Shown here in pieces: positions 12,384 through 24,201 of a DNA stretch of 64,000 nucleotides. The position numbers and the translations under genes are program-made. The stretch is from Blastomyces gilchristii SLH14081. Taxonomy: Eukaryota; Ascomycota; Eurotiomycetes; Onygenales; Ajellomycetaceae. Every line of letters begins with the position of its first letter. Position 1 is the stretch's first letter. The stretch covers positions 972,072 through 1,036,071 of the forward strand of contig NW_003101671.1 of the NCBI RefSeq assembly GCF_000003855.2, in the 5' to 3' direction. Under the pieces are notes generated by a model that was given only the letters and a program-made list of their open reading frames with translations, was not told the DNA's origin and did not search any database.

Positions 12384-13560
12384 TTGAATAAAGAATTCAT
12401 ATATATTAGTAACTCTTTTATCACAGCCTCTATTCTGTTTGTAAAGAAATCAGATGAAGAACTTCAATTCTGCATGAACTATCAAGAACTGAACAGATTG
12501 ACAAAGAAGAACTGTTATTCTTTATCTCTTATTAATGAAACTCTAGCTTGCATTGAACAAGCTTAATAATTTACAAAGTTAGATATTATCACTGTGTTTC
12601 ATATGATTCATATCACTGAAGAAGATGAGTAGCTTACAGCATTCTGAACACAATATAATCTCTTTGAATGAGTAGTCACACTCTTCAGACTGACTAATAC
12701 TCTCAGTACATTTCAGAAGTATATTAACTAAGCACTCTGAGATTTCCTTGATAAATTTGTATCTATATATCTTGATAACATTCTCATCTTCACTGATGAG
12801 TTCAAGAAAGAATATCAAGAACATGTATGAAAGATATTACAATGACTATGAAAAGCAGAACTACTGATAGATATAGACAAGTGTGATTTTGAGATTAAAA
12901 GTACAAAATATCTAGGCCTTATCATAGAAGCTGATAAGAGAATCTGAATGAATTCTGAGAAGATCTCTGCTATTCTTGAATGAGAGGCCTCACACACTGT
13001 GAAAGATGTATAAAGTTTCATCAGATTCACTAACTTCTATCAGTGATTTATACAGAACTTCTCAGATATTGTGAGATCACTTACAGAACTCACTAAGAAA
13101 TACTCAGTATTTCAATGATCAGCAGACACTGAAGCTGTATTTTTATAAATGAAGAAGATGTTTATTAATACCTCTCTGTGAGATAGTTGTTGAAGCTGAT
13201 TTCTCTGACTATGGCATAGAAGAAGCTATATTGCAATATAATGATGAAAATGTCTTACAATTATACATCTTCATGTCTAAGAAACTGAGTTCTGCTGAAT
13301 GCAATTATGAGATCTATGACAAGAAACTTCTCATGATTGTACACTGTCTAAAAGAATAAGACTTCAAACTTTGAAGTGTCTCTGAATTTGAGATAATCAC
13401 AGATTACAAGAATCTCAAGTACTTCATCACTATCTGTAAACTCACTGAATGACAGATATAATAATCTGAGTTCTTAAGCTGCTTTCATTTTACAATACAC
13501 TATTATTCTGACAGTCAGAACTTGATGACAGATGCTCTCTTACAATAAGAGCAAGATATA
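12384..13560 (+). pseudogene. G3 reverse transcriptase and RNase H remnant
   Basis: The reverse transcriptase is recognisable from ELQFCMNYQELNRLT (usual LRFCVDYRALN), TKLDI, and IYLDNILIF at about 12,765, where the catalytic YLDD has become YLDN. RNase H follows at about 13,180-13,460 with residues resembling the family's VVETDASDY start, KKLSSAECNYEIYDKKLL, and ITDYKNLKYF (usual HKNLxYF). At least a dozen stops, mostly TGA in place of Trp, make it non-functional. Confidence 0.85.
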
Positions 13561-13899
13561 TCTTTCAATATAACAGACACTTATTGAATAAACTGAGAAC
13601 ATCAGCTCTTAGATCTGAAGATATTGATTGATCAAGATAAAACAACTTATAACACTATACACACTTCTCTGATTAGAACACTCTCTCTTCAAACTAACAC
13701 TGATACTGATATCTTCACTTCTTCTATACTGAATGAATTGTGACATATAACAGCTTAAACTGATGAACTTCTTCAAGCACTCACTGAAGCAGTACATTAA
13801 GAAGCACTCTGATTTCTCTCAGAACTATGTATAAGAACTGACATCTTGAAATACTTAATCAATGATAATAACACTCTGTGATTCTATGAACAATGTTGA

Positions 13900-15140
13900 G
13901 TCTCTCATTCTGAACCCTTGCACACCCGGATAATGCAAGAGATGCATGATTCTCATATAATCAGTTATTCAGATTATAAACAACTGTATCAAATAATCTC
14001 TCAAGAGTTCTACTGACTCAAGATATTGAACAGCATCAGATGTTTTATCTGAAACTATAATCATTGTTTCTTCATTATCTTATGAAAGAACTGTAGAAAA
14101 GACCTGCTGAAACTGCTTAATATCTCTGATAAAATCTGATAAGATGTGATAATTGACTTCACTGTTAATCTCTCTGAGAGTAAGAGTTGTAGAAATGTCC
14201 TAGTCATCATAGACTGATTGAGCAAGAGTATAATATTGAAATCTTGTAATAAGATGAATACTGAACAAGTCACTGAAGCTTTTCTACAGAGCCTGTTCTA
14301 TTAAATGCATGAATTACTGAGATTCATAGTATCAGATTAAGACTGTTAATTTGTAAGTACTCTCTGAATAAGAATCTGTCAAGTTCTTAAGATTATATAC
14401 TGTTTATCAACTGTCTATCACTCTGAGATTGATAATGCATCAGAACAGACAATTCAGACTGTAAAGAATTATCTTTATAAGTTCTGCAATCACTTATAAG
14501 ATAATTGACATAATCTTCTTCTACATGCAGAGGTTGCTATTAATAGTTAAGATACTGTCTTAATAGATGTAAGCCTGTTCTTTCTTATACACAGTTATTA
14601 CATGAAAGTGTTAAGTCTTCTAGAGATCACACAGTTCATACTGAACTCTCACAGTTCAATTCAGATCACTGATAATATAGTAATAAAGCTCTGAGATGTC
14701 TGCAACTGAGCAGAAGCCTTCATAACAAGTGCTAAACAAGATTAAGAGAACTGAATTAATGTTTATCAAGACTCTGCTGAGTAATATAAAATAGAAGATC
14801 TGATATGATTGAATCTTAAGAATATACAGATTATATACTTATCTCACATACTGAATTACTACTATACAAAGTATAAAGTGATAGAAGTTCTAGACAGTCA
14901 TAACTACTGTCTTGACATATTATCAGAGATTCATGATATCTTTCATATAAGCTTGCTTCACTGTACTGCTATTAATCTATTGTCTTCTCAACTAACTTCT
15001 AACTGACAGCTGTCAGAAATCATAGAAGCAGATAACAAACTTGAATGAGAGATTGAAGATATTCTTGATAAGAGATCTCACAGCTGCAGCTGATAATATC
15101 TTGTGAAATGAGTTAGCTATAATTATCTGATCTGAACTCT
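13900..15140 (+). pseudogene. G3 integrase and chromodomain remnant
   Basis: The integrase zinc-binding start appears near 13,920 (HTRIMQEMHDS, usual H..HDSPxAGH). The catalytic core follows near 14,150-14,540 (VIIDF, FIVSD, SEIDNASEQTIQTVKNYL, the last matching D-G-Q-T-E-R-x-N). The C-terminus includes YLSHILNYYYTKYKVIEVL and FHISLLH. The segment 15,010-15,140 reads like a chromodomain (EIEDILD, then YLVK and S-Y-N-Y), which targets integration to modified histones in chromoviruses. All segments are broken by stops. Confidence 0.82.
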
Positions 15141-15228
15141 GAGCTCTGTGTTATCTGAGACAGTAGTTCTTAACTGATAAGAACTATATATCTGTGATTC
15201 TATATCACTTCTGAAAAGAAGAGACTAA

Positions 15229-15498
15229 TGTGATGAGCTGCACCTGATTAATTATATAGACTATTTCATTACACTTCACAGATTCTGCTGAAAGCTTCAA
15301 TTCTCAGTCATTAATTCTCAGTTAAAAAACTCATGAAATTTCTATTCTGCTGTTTCAAAGCTTCACTATGTATGCATATAAATATTTACTCTGATCACTG
15401 ATTTCTGCACTTTCTCTTTCTTTCCTTCTCTAATGTTTTTCACTTTGTTATATAAGATCTATATATTATACTAATCTATTCAGCGTAGGCCTCTTACA
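15229..15498 (+). repeat. 3' LTR of G3 (270 bp)
   Basis: Pairs with 9,341-9,610 over the full length and ends in the same GCGTAGGCCTCTTACA. Confidence 0.88.
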
Positions 15499-15503
15499 TA
15501 CTA

Positions 15504-15725
15504 AAAGTTTTAATTATCAGTTATTTCTGCTGAAAGCTCTGATTCTTAGCTGAAAACTTATATCAGAGCTTTTATTCTCTTACTCTGAAGCTCTATCTTA
15601 TATATATATAAGTATCTGTTTTAATTATACTCTTTTTCTTCTCTCTTTTTTTCTTCTCTAATATTTTTTACTTTTATTATATAAGATCTATATCTTAATA
15701 CTAATCTATTTAGTATAGACTTATT
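15504..15725 (+). repeat. Right part of the older G3-like LTR
   Basis: Diverged LTR-like sequence (GCTGAAAGCTCTGATTCTTAG.., a TATATATATATAAG box, then CTAATCTATTTAGTATAGAC) directly after G3. It continues the LTR cut at 9,340. Confidence 0.65.
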
Positions 15726-15990
15726 ATAATACTATAGTAAAGACTTCTTAAGATCTTTAAAAATATAAAATTATCTCTATAGATTAACTATTATATTTAT
15801 TAGATTTAAACTTCATTAAATCTATATTAAATCTTATAAAGTAGTAAATATAAGAGAATTATAAAGATAAGAAGAATCTTTCTTATAATATACTTTAATA
15901 AGTGATTAGAGCTATCTGAAATACTATAATAGAGAAGTAATTATAAGAACTTATAATAAAGATATCAGCTTACTATCAGACTGTTATATA
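15726..15990. other. AT-rich spacer without visible gene
   Basis: Hypermutated sequence between the old LTR and the 5.8-kb TIR element. I see no coding or repeat structure that I can assign. Confidence 0.5.
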
Positions 15991-16349
15991 TAGACTGATT
16001 ATATAACTGTGTCTGAAATCAGAATCAAACTTTACAGTTATTATATTATCTAAAAGTATTACTTCTGATCATAATTTATATTCATTACATTGATCTCAAA
16101 TCATGTTATTTCAAATATTAAAGATTTCAGATTCACTTTTCAAATAAAAATCTAGTCTTAGATAAAGAATATATTTAAATTCTTAGTCACATTTTCATTC
16201 TGATCTTATTATTAAGAATGACATTAAATGAGATTATGAAATCATTTCTCACTTACATAATATTATAATATAGTACTCATTTATTGAAAATTCAATAGAA
16301 AGTATTATTAAATATCATTACTTTTCTAAACACAGATTATAATTTATAT

Positions 16350-16500
16350 AATTTTAATTATAAAAAAAATATAAAATATAAAAAAAAATAAAAAATAAAA
16401 AATAAAACAAAAACAAGAAAAAATTATAATGAAAAAAAATAAAAATAAAAAAAATAAATGAAAAAGAAAAAAATAAAAAATAAAAATAAAAAAAATCAAG
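16350..16500. repeat. A-rich low-complexity tract
   Basis: About 150 bp of short A-runs broken by single T, C or G, inside the 5.8-kb TIR element. Confidence 0.85.
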
Positions 16501-17596
16501 ATCACAGAGCTGCAGTACTTTTAAAATACTTACTTCTCAGAGTCTTTACAATGTTTATTATTAACTATATATCTCTTACAGTAAGAGTAATACAGCTGTG
16601 ATGAGTTATTATCTTAATATTATCTAATAAATAATCAGTATATATCTGTATAAATGTGAATAATTAGAAAATATACACTTAAAAAGTGTGATCAGAGTGA
16701 ACTCTGCTATCACTTAAATAATATCAAGAATAGAATACTGAAATCAATAATTTCTCTCATTAATTTTACAGATAAGATATGTGAAGATAATCTTGAAAAA
16801 TATAAAATTCTTTGACTTCTGATAAAAATGAATCTCACAGAGAGACTCTATTTTCATAATATTAGAGACTGAGTATTATTAAAAAGTGTTACTTTTATAT
16901 AATATATATGCACTTACTGCAGCAATTCACTCTCTGTATATATGACTGAGAGTTATAGCTTTCTTATACTGCACAGCTCTCTCTGAAATGCTGTTATCAG
17001 TTTATAACTCACACAGTCTCTCAGTTCAGTATGCACTGTATATATACAGTTCTGTGTACTGAGACTGTATTAATCATTATAATCTGATATGATACTCACT
17101 TTTCACAGACTATGTTTTATTTGAGAGAAGAAAGAAAAGATACAACTATTATTTTATTAAGAAGAGAATGAATAATTAGTATTATTAAATATAATTTAAT
17201 TCATCTGTATTTAAAATTTAATTAGTCTATACTCTTTAATTTGAGAGTTTCTAAGAGTATTTTAATAGTTTTTATATTAGCTTAAACTTAGTGATAAGTT
17301 GAAGAAGAAGAGAAAAGAGAGAAGAAAGAAATAAGAATAACTTATCTTTATAATATAAAAATAGAGAATTGCTGTAATTATTCTTTCTAGTAATAAAGAT
17401 CTGTTTTCTGCGTATATCTCTGATATAGATTATATAATAACTGTATACAAAGAATATCAATAGTATATGTATTGAATAAAGATAATATTACTATATAACA
17501 CTGTAGCTGTTTCTATATATCTCTGAAAGCTGTTAATAGTTTCTTTATCTCTTTATATTTAATAAGTTAATAATATATTCTGATGCACTTCTTCTT

Positions 17597-17636
<40 letters not shown>

Positions 17637-17639
17637 CAC

Positions 17640-17672
<33 letters not shown>

Positions 17673-17685
17673 TATCATATCATTA
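17597..17685. repeat. TTA/ATT microsatellite
   Basis: Two runs of ATT trinucleotides separated by a short ATC-containing stretch, inside the 5.8-kb TIR element. Read as protein it gives a Tyr/His run that has no meaning. Confidence 0.9.
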
Positions 17686-17774
17686 CTAGCTGTCTTCTCT
17701 GCCTTCACTTCTTCTCAATACTTATTAAAACTAATTATGTTATCTCTCTTCAAATATTCTGTGATTCTGCAGAT

Positions 17775-18550
17775 CATCAAGGCGCATGAGTACTATCACA
17801 GATTGAAGAGAGAAAAGAACAAGATATTTAAACATAAGAAGACAGATTGTAAGACATACTATAATGCCTTGAAGAGACTCTGTAAGAGAGTAAAATAATA
17901 ATAATTTTAAGTAACACTTCTGATAGATTTAAACTGAACTAAGTATAGAAATAATACAGATAATACTATCTATGAGAGATTGAAAAAGAAGATAGTGAAG
18001 AGTCTTATACAGTAGTAATAAGATCAGAAGAAGTTCTGAGAATGATTTGAGATCAAGATAAAGAGAGAGAGAGAGAAGAAGAGTATTACTATAAATAAAC
18101 AGTGATAGAAGAAGATTGAGAAGATATTAAAGTGAGAGATAAAGAAGTCAAAATTAATAAGTTTTTTATTAAGAGATAATGATTTTTAATAACACTTCTA
18201 TTCTCTAATTGATTAATAGAAGCTGATAAAGAAGAAGAGAATTAAGGTCTTATTCAGATCTTGAATATACTTTATAAGTCCAGAATATGAGAAGACAGCT
18301 CTGCTCTCTGTATATGTCAATCTGCTTATCCCTGAGTTGAAACCTGAGACAGCAGATCAGAAAATGCAGGATTTTGAGATGTAGATTAATCTGACTGAGA
18401 GAAAGCAGTGAGAACTCTTCTCTGAGAAGACAGTGAAGAGAGATTTTAAGATAATTATCATCTCAGATGAGAAGAAGGAGAAGAAGAATGAGAATAAGAA
18501 GTCAATTATAAAGAGTAATGAGAAGAAGAAAGAGAAGAAAGATAATAAGT
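17775..18550 (+). pseudogene. Charged coding remnant in the 5.8-kb TIR element
   Basis: Least AT-biased part of the element. Stop-interrupted plus-strand text is dominated by Lys, Glu, Arg and Asp, with a less biased segment near 18,275-18,345 (PEYEKTALLSVYVNLLIPEL) and a Lys/Glu tail to a stop at 18,551. The base content and lack of TpA-rich decay suggest former coding sequence. I do not recognise the family and see no DDE or RNase H signature. Confidence 0.35.
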
Positions 18551-21500
18551 AGAAAAAGTTTTTTTCTTTTTATATTAATTAGTTATAAGTTTATAACTAT
18601 TAGTTAATAATTAAAATTAATTTTAAGTTTTCAAAAATTATTATACAAGTTGTAATCAATTATCAATATCAGAAATAATATATATATATATTTTCAACTA
18701 TTATATCACTATAATGTATAAGTATTAACATTTTTTCAATATTAATATTTATAATATTAATATATTTTTAATGATATTATCTGATAATATAATTTAATAA
18801 CACTCTCTTTTATAATATTAATATATTTCAAGAAATATAACAGAGATTAATCAAGATTATTTATTTACTTTTATATATTAATAATATTTAATCTGAGTTA
18901 GTACTAAAATTATAACTAAGCTAAGAAAGAAGATTATTTTCTCTTATATTAATTCTTCTTATATATATCAGTGATTAGTTATTAAAAATAAATTATTATC
19001 TTTCTTAAATTATTAATATATCTTCTGAATTCACTTTTTTCATTTCTTTTACTTTTATTGAAGATTTATAAACTCTTCAAGAAATCACTATAAATTATAA
19101 AGTCTATATTATTTATAATTCAATACAGAATACTCTTTTTTAATTATAATAAATAATTACTTCATTCCTCATCTCTGATTTCAGGTTATAAAATTTATGA
19201 AAAACTCAATATAAACACTGAGATGAACTATGAAATAATTATTAATAGATTGTATTATAGATTACTAAAGAGTTATCTCTCTATTATAATTACTATAACT
19301 TCATTCAGAAACATTTATTATAAACTAATCATAGCTTTAAAGAAATTTTCTAATATCTAAAGTTATCAGAATGCAGATAATAAAAGAAAAATAATTAGAA
19401 AATTACTATTAAGCTGATAAGTTACTTTATTAGATAATAATTTTTAATAATACTAACTTTCTAATTTGAAGAAAATTATATGAAAATAATTATGTATCAG
19501 TACTCTGATTTTATAACTCTTATCTAATAACTTCTGTAAATAATTACTTTGTATATATATATCTCTGAATCTTTCTCTTTAATTAATTAAAAATTCTGAA
19601 TTCTGAATACTTCTTTAAATACTTAATTCAAATCTTCATATTTCACATCAATTCTGTCTTTAATTTAATCTTGAAATATACTATAAAGTTAATATATAAT
19701 ATCTAGAATTAGAGTTGAAGAATTATCAAAGAGTATCTCTTATAATAAATATATAAACTAGTATAAATAATCTTATATTTATAAGAGTTATATGTTATTA
19801 CATTAATAAGAGCTGAACTTATTAAAAAACATTAATTGAATTTAAATCATTGATCAGTAGTTATACTGAGAATTATATAATAGAGATATTAATAACTATA
19901 ATTAAAAATAACTATTAAGATATTAATCTCAGTCTTCTTATAATTATAACTAATAATACTGTGAATAATTATACTATAATAAAGAGCTTAAAGTAAAAAT
20001 TAGTTTTATATTTCTGAAATAATAAATAAGATTATATTCTTTATATTATTTATATAATTTAACTTATAATATAAATACTGATAAAGAATCTTAAAATTAA
20101 GCTAAAGAATAATAAAATAGCTAATTCTTAAGATAAGAATAAGATGAAAATAATTACTTAAATAACTTTTATATTTATTTTATAAAAGATAATATTTTTT
20201 AATAATACTTTTTAATATTGTTTTTTAATAATACTTTTTATAATACTACTATTAATTTTAAATATGATTGACTAATAATTTAAATATTATAGATTTAAAA
20301 TATTATTAATATAATTTATATCTTCTCTAAATAATAATAATAATTTCATAATATTTAATAAATAAATAAATCAGTTATATCACTGAATATGATACAGAAT
20401 ATTAGAATATAGTAAAGTTTAATATATAAAATAACTATTCAGACTCTTTAATTATATTAAATAATTAATCATTGAGTGTAATACTCTGATTAAAAAAAGA
20501 TTCAGATATTAAAACTTTCTAATATAAAGTAAACTCAGTTAAAATATATAATTGATTTACTGTTTCAGTTTTATAAGATAATAAAGATAAGTCTTAATTA
20601 CTTATATATTAATACTGTAATCAGTCTGATAAATATATAACAGTTTATTTACTTATCTTAAGAAGTAATTAAATCACTTAAAAAGAAATTCAGTCTGAGA
20701 TAATACTATAGTACAGACTATTATTACTATAAGAGATAAACTAGTATATTATTATAGTAAAACTGAATAATCTTTTACAGAGTATTATACTATAACAGCT
20801 CTATTAGATCTCTTCTATTAAGTTAATATCTACACTTCTTAAGATTGAATAGAGAAGAAATGAGACTTATATATTAAATTAATCTAAAACTACTATAATA
20901 TTAACTATCAGAGATTTGAATAAATAGATATTAAAAATATAAAAATAGTGAAATATAATTTTCTAGTAAGTAATAATCTTTAATAACACTTTATATTATA
21001 TAGAACTATAATACTAACTTTGAAACAGAACTTATATATATTAATTATAATTAAAAATCAGATAAAACTATATACTTATAAAACTGAATTTAATCACTAT
21101 CTTCAAGATAATTTAATAAATTTATATATCAAATTAATTCTAGAGTTATGAAAAATTATTAAAAATATATATTTAACTATTATACTGATAATATATGATA
21201 TTCTGATAATTTTATTAATAGAGATAAGAATGAAGTAAAAGTTTAACTTAAGTTAAGATATTTATTACTATTACTGAGAATAATTATAAGAAGAAATAAT
21301 TAAGAAACTTATAATTATAAAATATAGAATTATTAGATAGTTTAATATTTTTAATTATAGTATATTAAAGAAGTATAGTTTTTATAAGAAGATAAAGAAT
21401 AAACTTATATAAGAATGTATTTAGTTATTTTATAAGTATTATTAATAATTATTATTAAATTCTGATTATATAAGTAATCACTGAATAAACTGAATAAGAC

Positions 21501-21761
21501 TGAATTTAATCTTCAATCTCAGTTATATTCTAATTTTGAAAGAATCATTATTTTTTACAGTTTATTCTGAGAAATTACTCTCATTTCACTATTCTTGAAT
21601 TAAATCTAGTCATTTTTCATATCATTTCTCTCAGAAATGGTTCATTTTCAGATTTTTTTGAGACTTAGTCCTGGTGAGACTCACATCAAGAAATGTATGA
21701 GACCAGACTAAATGAGACCAAATGTGAAATTTATGATCCCGGCGGCCAGTCTAGTTATATA

Positions 21762-22320
21762 GATAGATAATAGCTATACTGAATATTAATATAATTCTAT
21801 GTTAATTCTATGTATTCTGCTTTATAATGAAAAACACACTTAAACATGAGAATGTCATAGATTCCCTCAATGAATGTTAGAATGCCACTAAAATATTAAA
21901 GTGGCACTAATGAAAACACTGGGGCATACCTGTGTACAAGTAATCATCAACAATTGCTCTGAGCACATGACTTGGTGATAAAAGTAGTTTAACTAGTGTC
22001 ATGCCGGATTACTTAGGCAATATGCTGCACAGGGTCTGAGCGTGCTGAGATAAGTCAAAGCTTTCCATTCAAGCTAACCTCACGAGCGTACGCATATGAT
22101 CACGCTTAAAGAGAGCTTCGACGCAGGCGGTTGTGGATAGTGCACAGTTTATAGAGAAGTAATGGCATGCTATTCCAGCATTCCTTACCTTTGAAAGTGA
22201 TACTGTGAGCGGAGTGCTCACTCATTCGGAACAGCCCAAATCAGCCGCTCAGCAAGCAGCTTTTAATTTTTGCATAGTTACGACGACAACCTAAGGTAGG
22301 CCCTAGCAACGCAAGCCAGC
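21762..22320. other. Host sequence upstream of ORC5
   Basis: GC-normal DNA starts about 100 bp after the TIR element, so the ORC5 promoter is within 560 bp of the transposon block. No clear TATA box and no other gene is visible. Confidence 0.5.
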
Positions 22321-24201
22321 ATGAGAGTCTTGCTCCCTCGCCTGCCTGAAGAACTGGCCGTGACTATCTCACGCCAATGGCCATGGAGAGAGCTCCAAAT
22401 CCGACAACTCGCGTGCCTGTTAAGTGTTAGTCTCCGTCTACGAACAAAATAAAAATGCCACCTAGTCCTAGACTGAACAGCTAACTAGCTCTGTTTGTAT
22501 ATCTCATAGCCCGATCTTCCATCTCCGCCAGCCATCATAGTCCACGGTCCCCGGGGTTCGGGGAAGTCAAGCATCCTAAACGCATTGCTAACTGCGTATA
22601 ACGAACTTCCGCCAGTGGGTACGCGATCTAGTAGTGACAGCGAAGAGTTAGATGTTAATGGAGATGGAGATGGAAGCCGCTGCGCTATACTACCTTACGC
22701 CGTCGTGAAGTGCGCGGAGTGTATAACCGTGCGACATCTACTGGGCAGAATTGTGGCAGTTGTTATATCAGGCGCATGTGCGTCAGCTTCGTTCCCGGAC
22801 GAGGATGCGCGGCGGCGTTTTACGGAAGGTATCCGCGCCAGAGCTAGGTGTGACCATATCAGTTCGCTGCCGGGCGTGCTCAGGGACGTTTTGGATAGCG
22901 CTGGGTGTGAAAAATTCGTCCTAGTTATGGATGGTGTGGATGGTTTAAGGGAAGGGGGCCAGATGCTCTTTGCTGCTCTGGGGAGATTGGCTGAATTGGT
23001 ATGTTAGCACAGTGTACCTTTTTTTTTTTTTGCCGTGAATGATTTTTCCTCACACTCGTTGTAGGTCCCATCAATATGTGTGGTATTCGTCATGAGATCT
23101 TCTCCACGACCACTTTTGCTGCAAGTTGCCGGAATTCCCCATATTTATCATCCCCCATATTCGCGGAACGAGGCCATTTCGATACTTGCGGCCTCCCAGC
23201 TACCTAAATTACCCGGATTACCTACAGATACCGCAATGAGAATATATCCACCTTTCATATCAACTGTCTATGACTCTCTCATTGGACCAACCGCCAGTAC
23301 CATTCCAATTTTCCAATCTGCGTGCGAGAAACTCTGGCCGCGGTTTGTTTCTCCAATAACCAACAACGAAAAGCCTCCGGGATTGAACCCCAGTGCTCAG
23401 TGGGACTTTTCTCGACTCCTTGTTAGAAATAGGGCTTTATTCCAACACCAGGGTGAAGAGGTGCTGGTCCATCGCATCACTACGAATGAAACACTTATTT
23501 TGGCAAACAACGCAACAACTGTTGCTTCGTCTGTCCCCCTCTCATCATCTCCATTTCCCTCGCTCCCCTACCTCCCAACTTTAGTCCTCACCTCAGCTTT
23601 CCTGGCAGCCCACATCCCGCCCCGGCTCGACACGATCTTCTTCTCGAAATTCTCCTCGTCCTCTCTTTCCGCCCGCAACAAGCGTGCCCACCATCGCAGA
23701 CGCCTAAAAGTTCTCTCCCAAGCACAAGCCCAAGAGCAAGACCTAGACACCGCAGAAGCCGCAGCAGCTACGCCGTCAAAATCCCCGGGCGCCAGAAGAC
23801 GTAAATCAAAACATACAAAGATCACAAAATCAGCCCTCTCCTCCGCGCTAGCATCATCATCCTCATCCGGCAATACTGGCGCAGGTTTCATAAACCCGCG
23901 ACCGTTCCCCCTCGAACGCCTCCTCGCCATCTACCGCGCCATCGACCCAAACCCACCCGCCGCACCGACTGCGAGCAAACCCATCGCTGACACGATATAT
24001 CCAGAGCTAGCCACGCTGCAGCGGTTACGCCTCCTTGTACCTGCCTCGTCGGCAGCGGGCGTAGACGGCGCAGAGAAGTGGTGTCTTAATGCGAGCGTGG
24101 CGGTTAGTTCTAACTCTACGGGCCCGAGCGAGTGGATTGCGGACATGGCGAGGGAGATTGGGGTTGAGGTTGGAGAGTATTTGGCTGGAGGGCTAGATTG
24201 A
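22321..24201 (+). CDS. ORC5: Origin recognition complex subunit 5
   Basis: AAA+-type subunit of ORC, which marks replication origins and loads the MCM helicase in the nucleus. Three exons: 22,321-22,425, 22,510-22,998 and 23,065-24,201, all joined in phase 0. Introns are 84 nt (GTTAGT..CATAG) and 66 nt (GTATGT..GTAG). The protein is about 576 residues. The N-terminus QIRQLACLLS runs across intron 1 into PSPPAIIVHG, as in other fungal ORC5. Walker A is GPRGSGKSS (about residues 46-54). The Walker B-like strand is FVLVMDGVD. After intron 2 the strand VVFVMRS and the PPYSRNEAISIL segment follow the ORC5 pattern. A Ser/Ala/Lys-rich insert lies near residues 390-470. The start was chosen because the spliced frame gives the conserved N-terminus. 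The gene looks intact although transposons flank it on both sides. Confidence 0.9.
22426..22509 (+). other. ORC5 intron 1
   Basis: Donor GTTAGT and acceptor CTCATAG. This is the only GT choice here that keeps phase 0 with the downstream Walker A exon. A branch-like CTAAC (22,483-22,487) sits about 20 nt before the acceptor. Confidence 0.75.
22999..23064 (+). other. ORC5 intron 2
   Basis: 66 nt, donor GTATGT, acceptor TTGTAG, with a T run in the middle. An in-frame TAG shortly after the donor means it must be spliced. Confidence 0.85.

Larger units (their letters stand above)
9341..15498 (+). mobile_element. Chromodomain gypsy element G3 (chromovirus type)
   Basis: Full-length element with 270-bp LTRs at 9,341-9,610 and 15,229-15,498 (TGTGGCGG..CTTACA on the left copy). 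The flanking 5-mers TACTG (9,336-9,340) and TACTA (15,499-15,503) differ by one G-to-A change and are a probable target duplication. The order on the plus strand is leader with an inserted 506-bp TIR element (9,830-10,335), gag, protease, reverse transcriptase, RNase H, integrase, chromodomain. All frames are broken, mostly by TGA. A run of 285 undetermined bases (11,833-12,117) interrupts the protease/RT junction. It is inserted in the LTR of an older related element. Confidence 0.88.
15991..21753 (+). mobile_element. 5.76-kb TIR element sharing ends with the 506-bp family
   Basis: Begins TAGACTGATTATATAAC and ends CCCGGCGGCCAGTCTA. The same 8 bases, GTTATATA, flank both sides (15,983-15,990 and 21,754-21,761). 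The first ~48 bp follow the 506-bp elements (..TGTGTCTGARATCAGAA..) and the last ~110 bp are nearly the same as theirs, including AAGAAATGTATGAGACCAGA. The inside is long enough for a transposase but too mutated to identify. A Lys/Glu-rich translated tract lies at 17,775-18,550, and AT-rich, stop-filled text elsewhere. It is a candidate autonomous partner of the 506-bp family. The superfamily is unknown; hAT and KDZ both make 8-bp duplications. Confidence 0.8.

Noticed and set aside
17583..17789. Tyr/His-rich protein
   Set aside because: It is the translation of an ATT/ATC microsatellite in a transposon.
21840..22320. tRNA or other small RNA upstream of ORC5
   Set aside because: I found no cloverleaf with a TTC-containing B box and matching acceptor stem.
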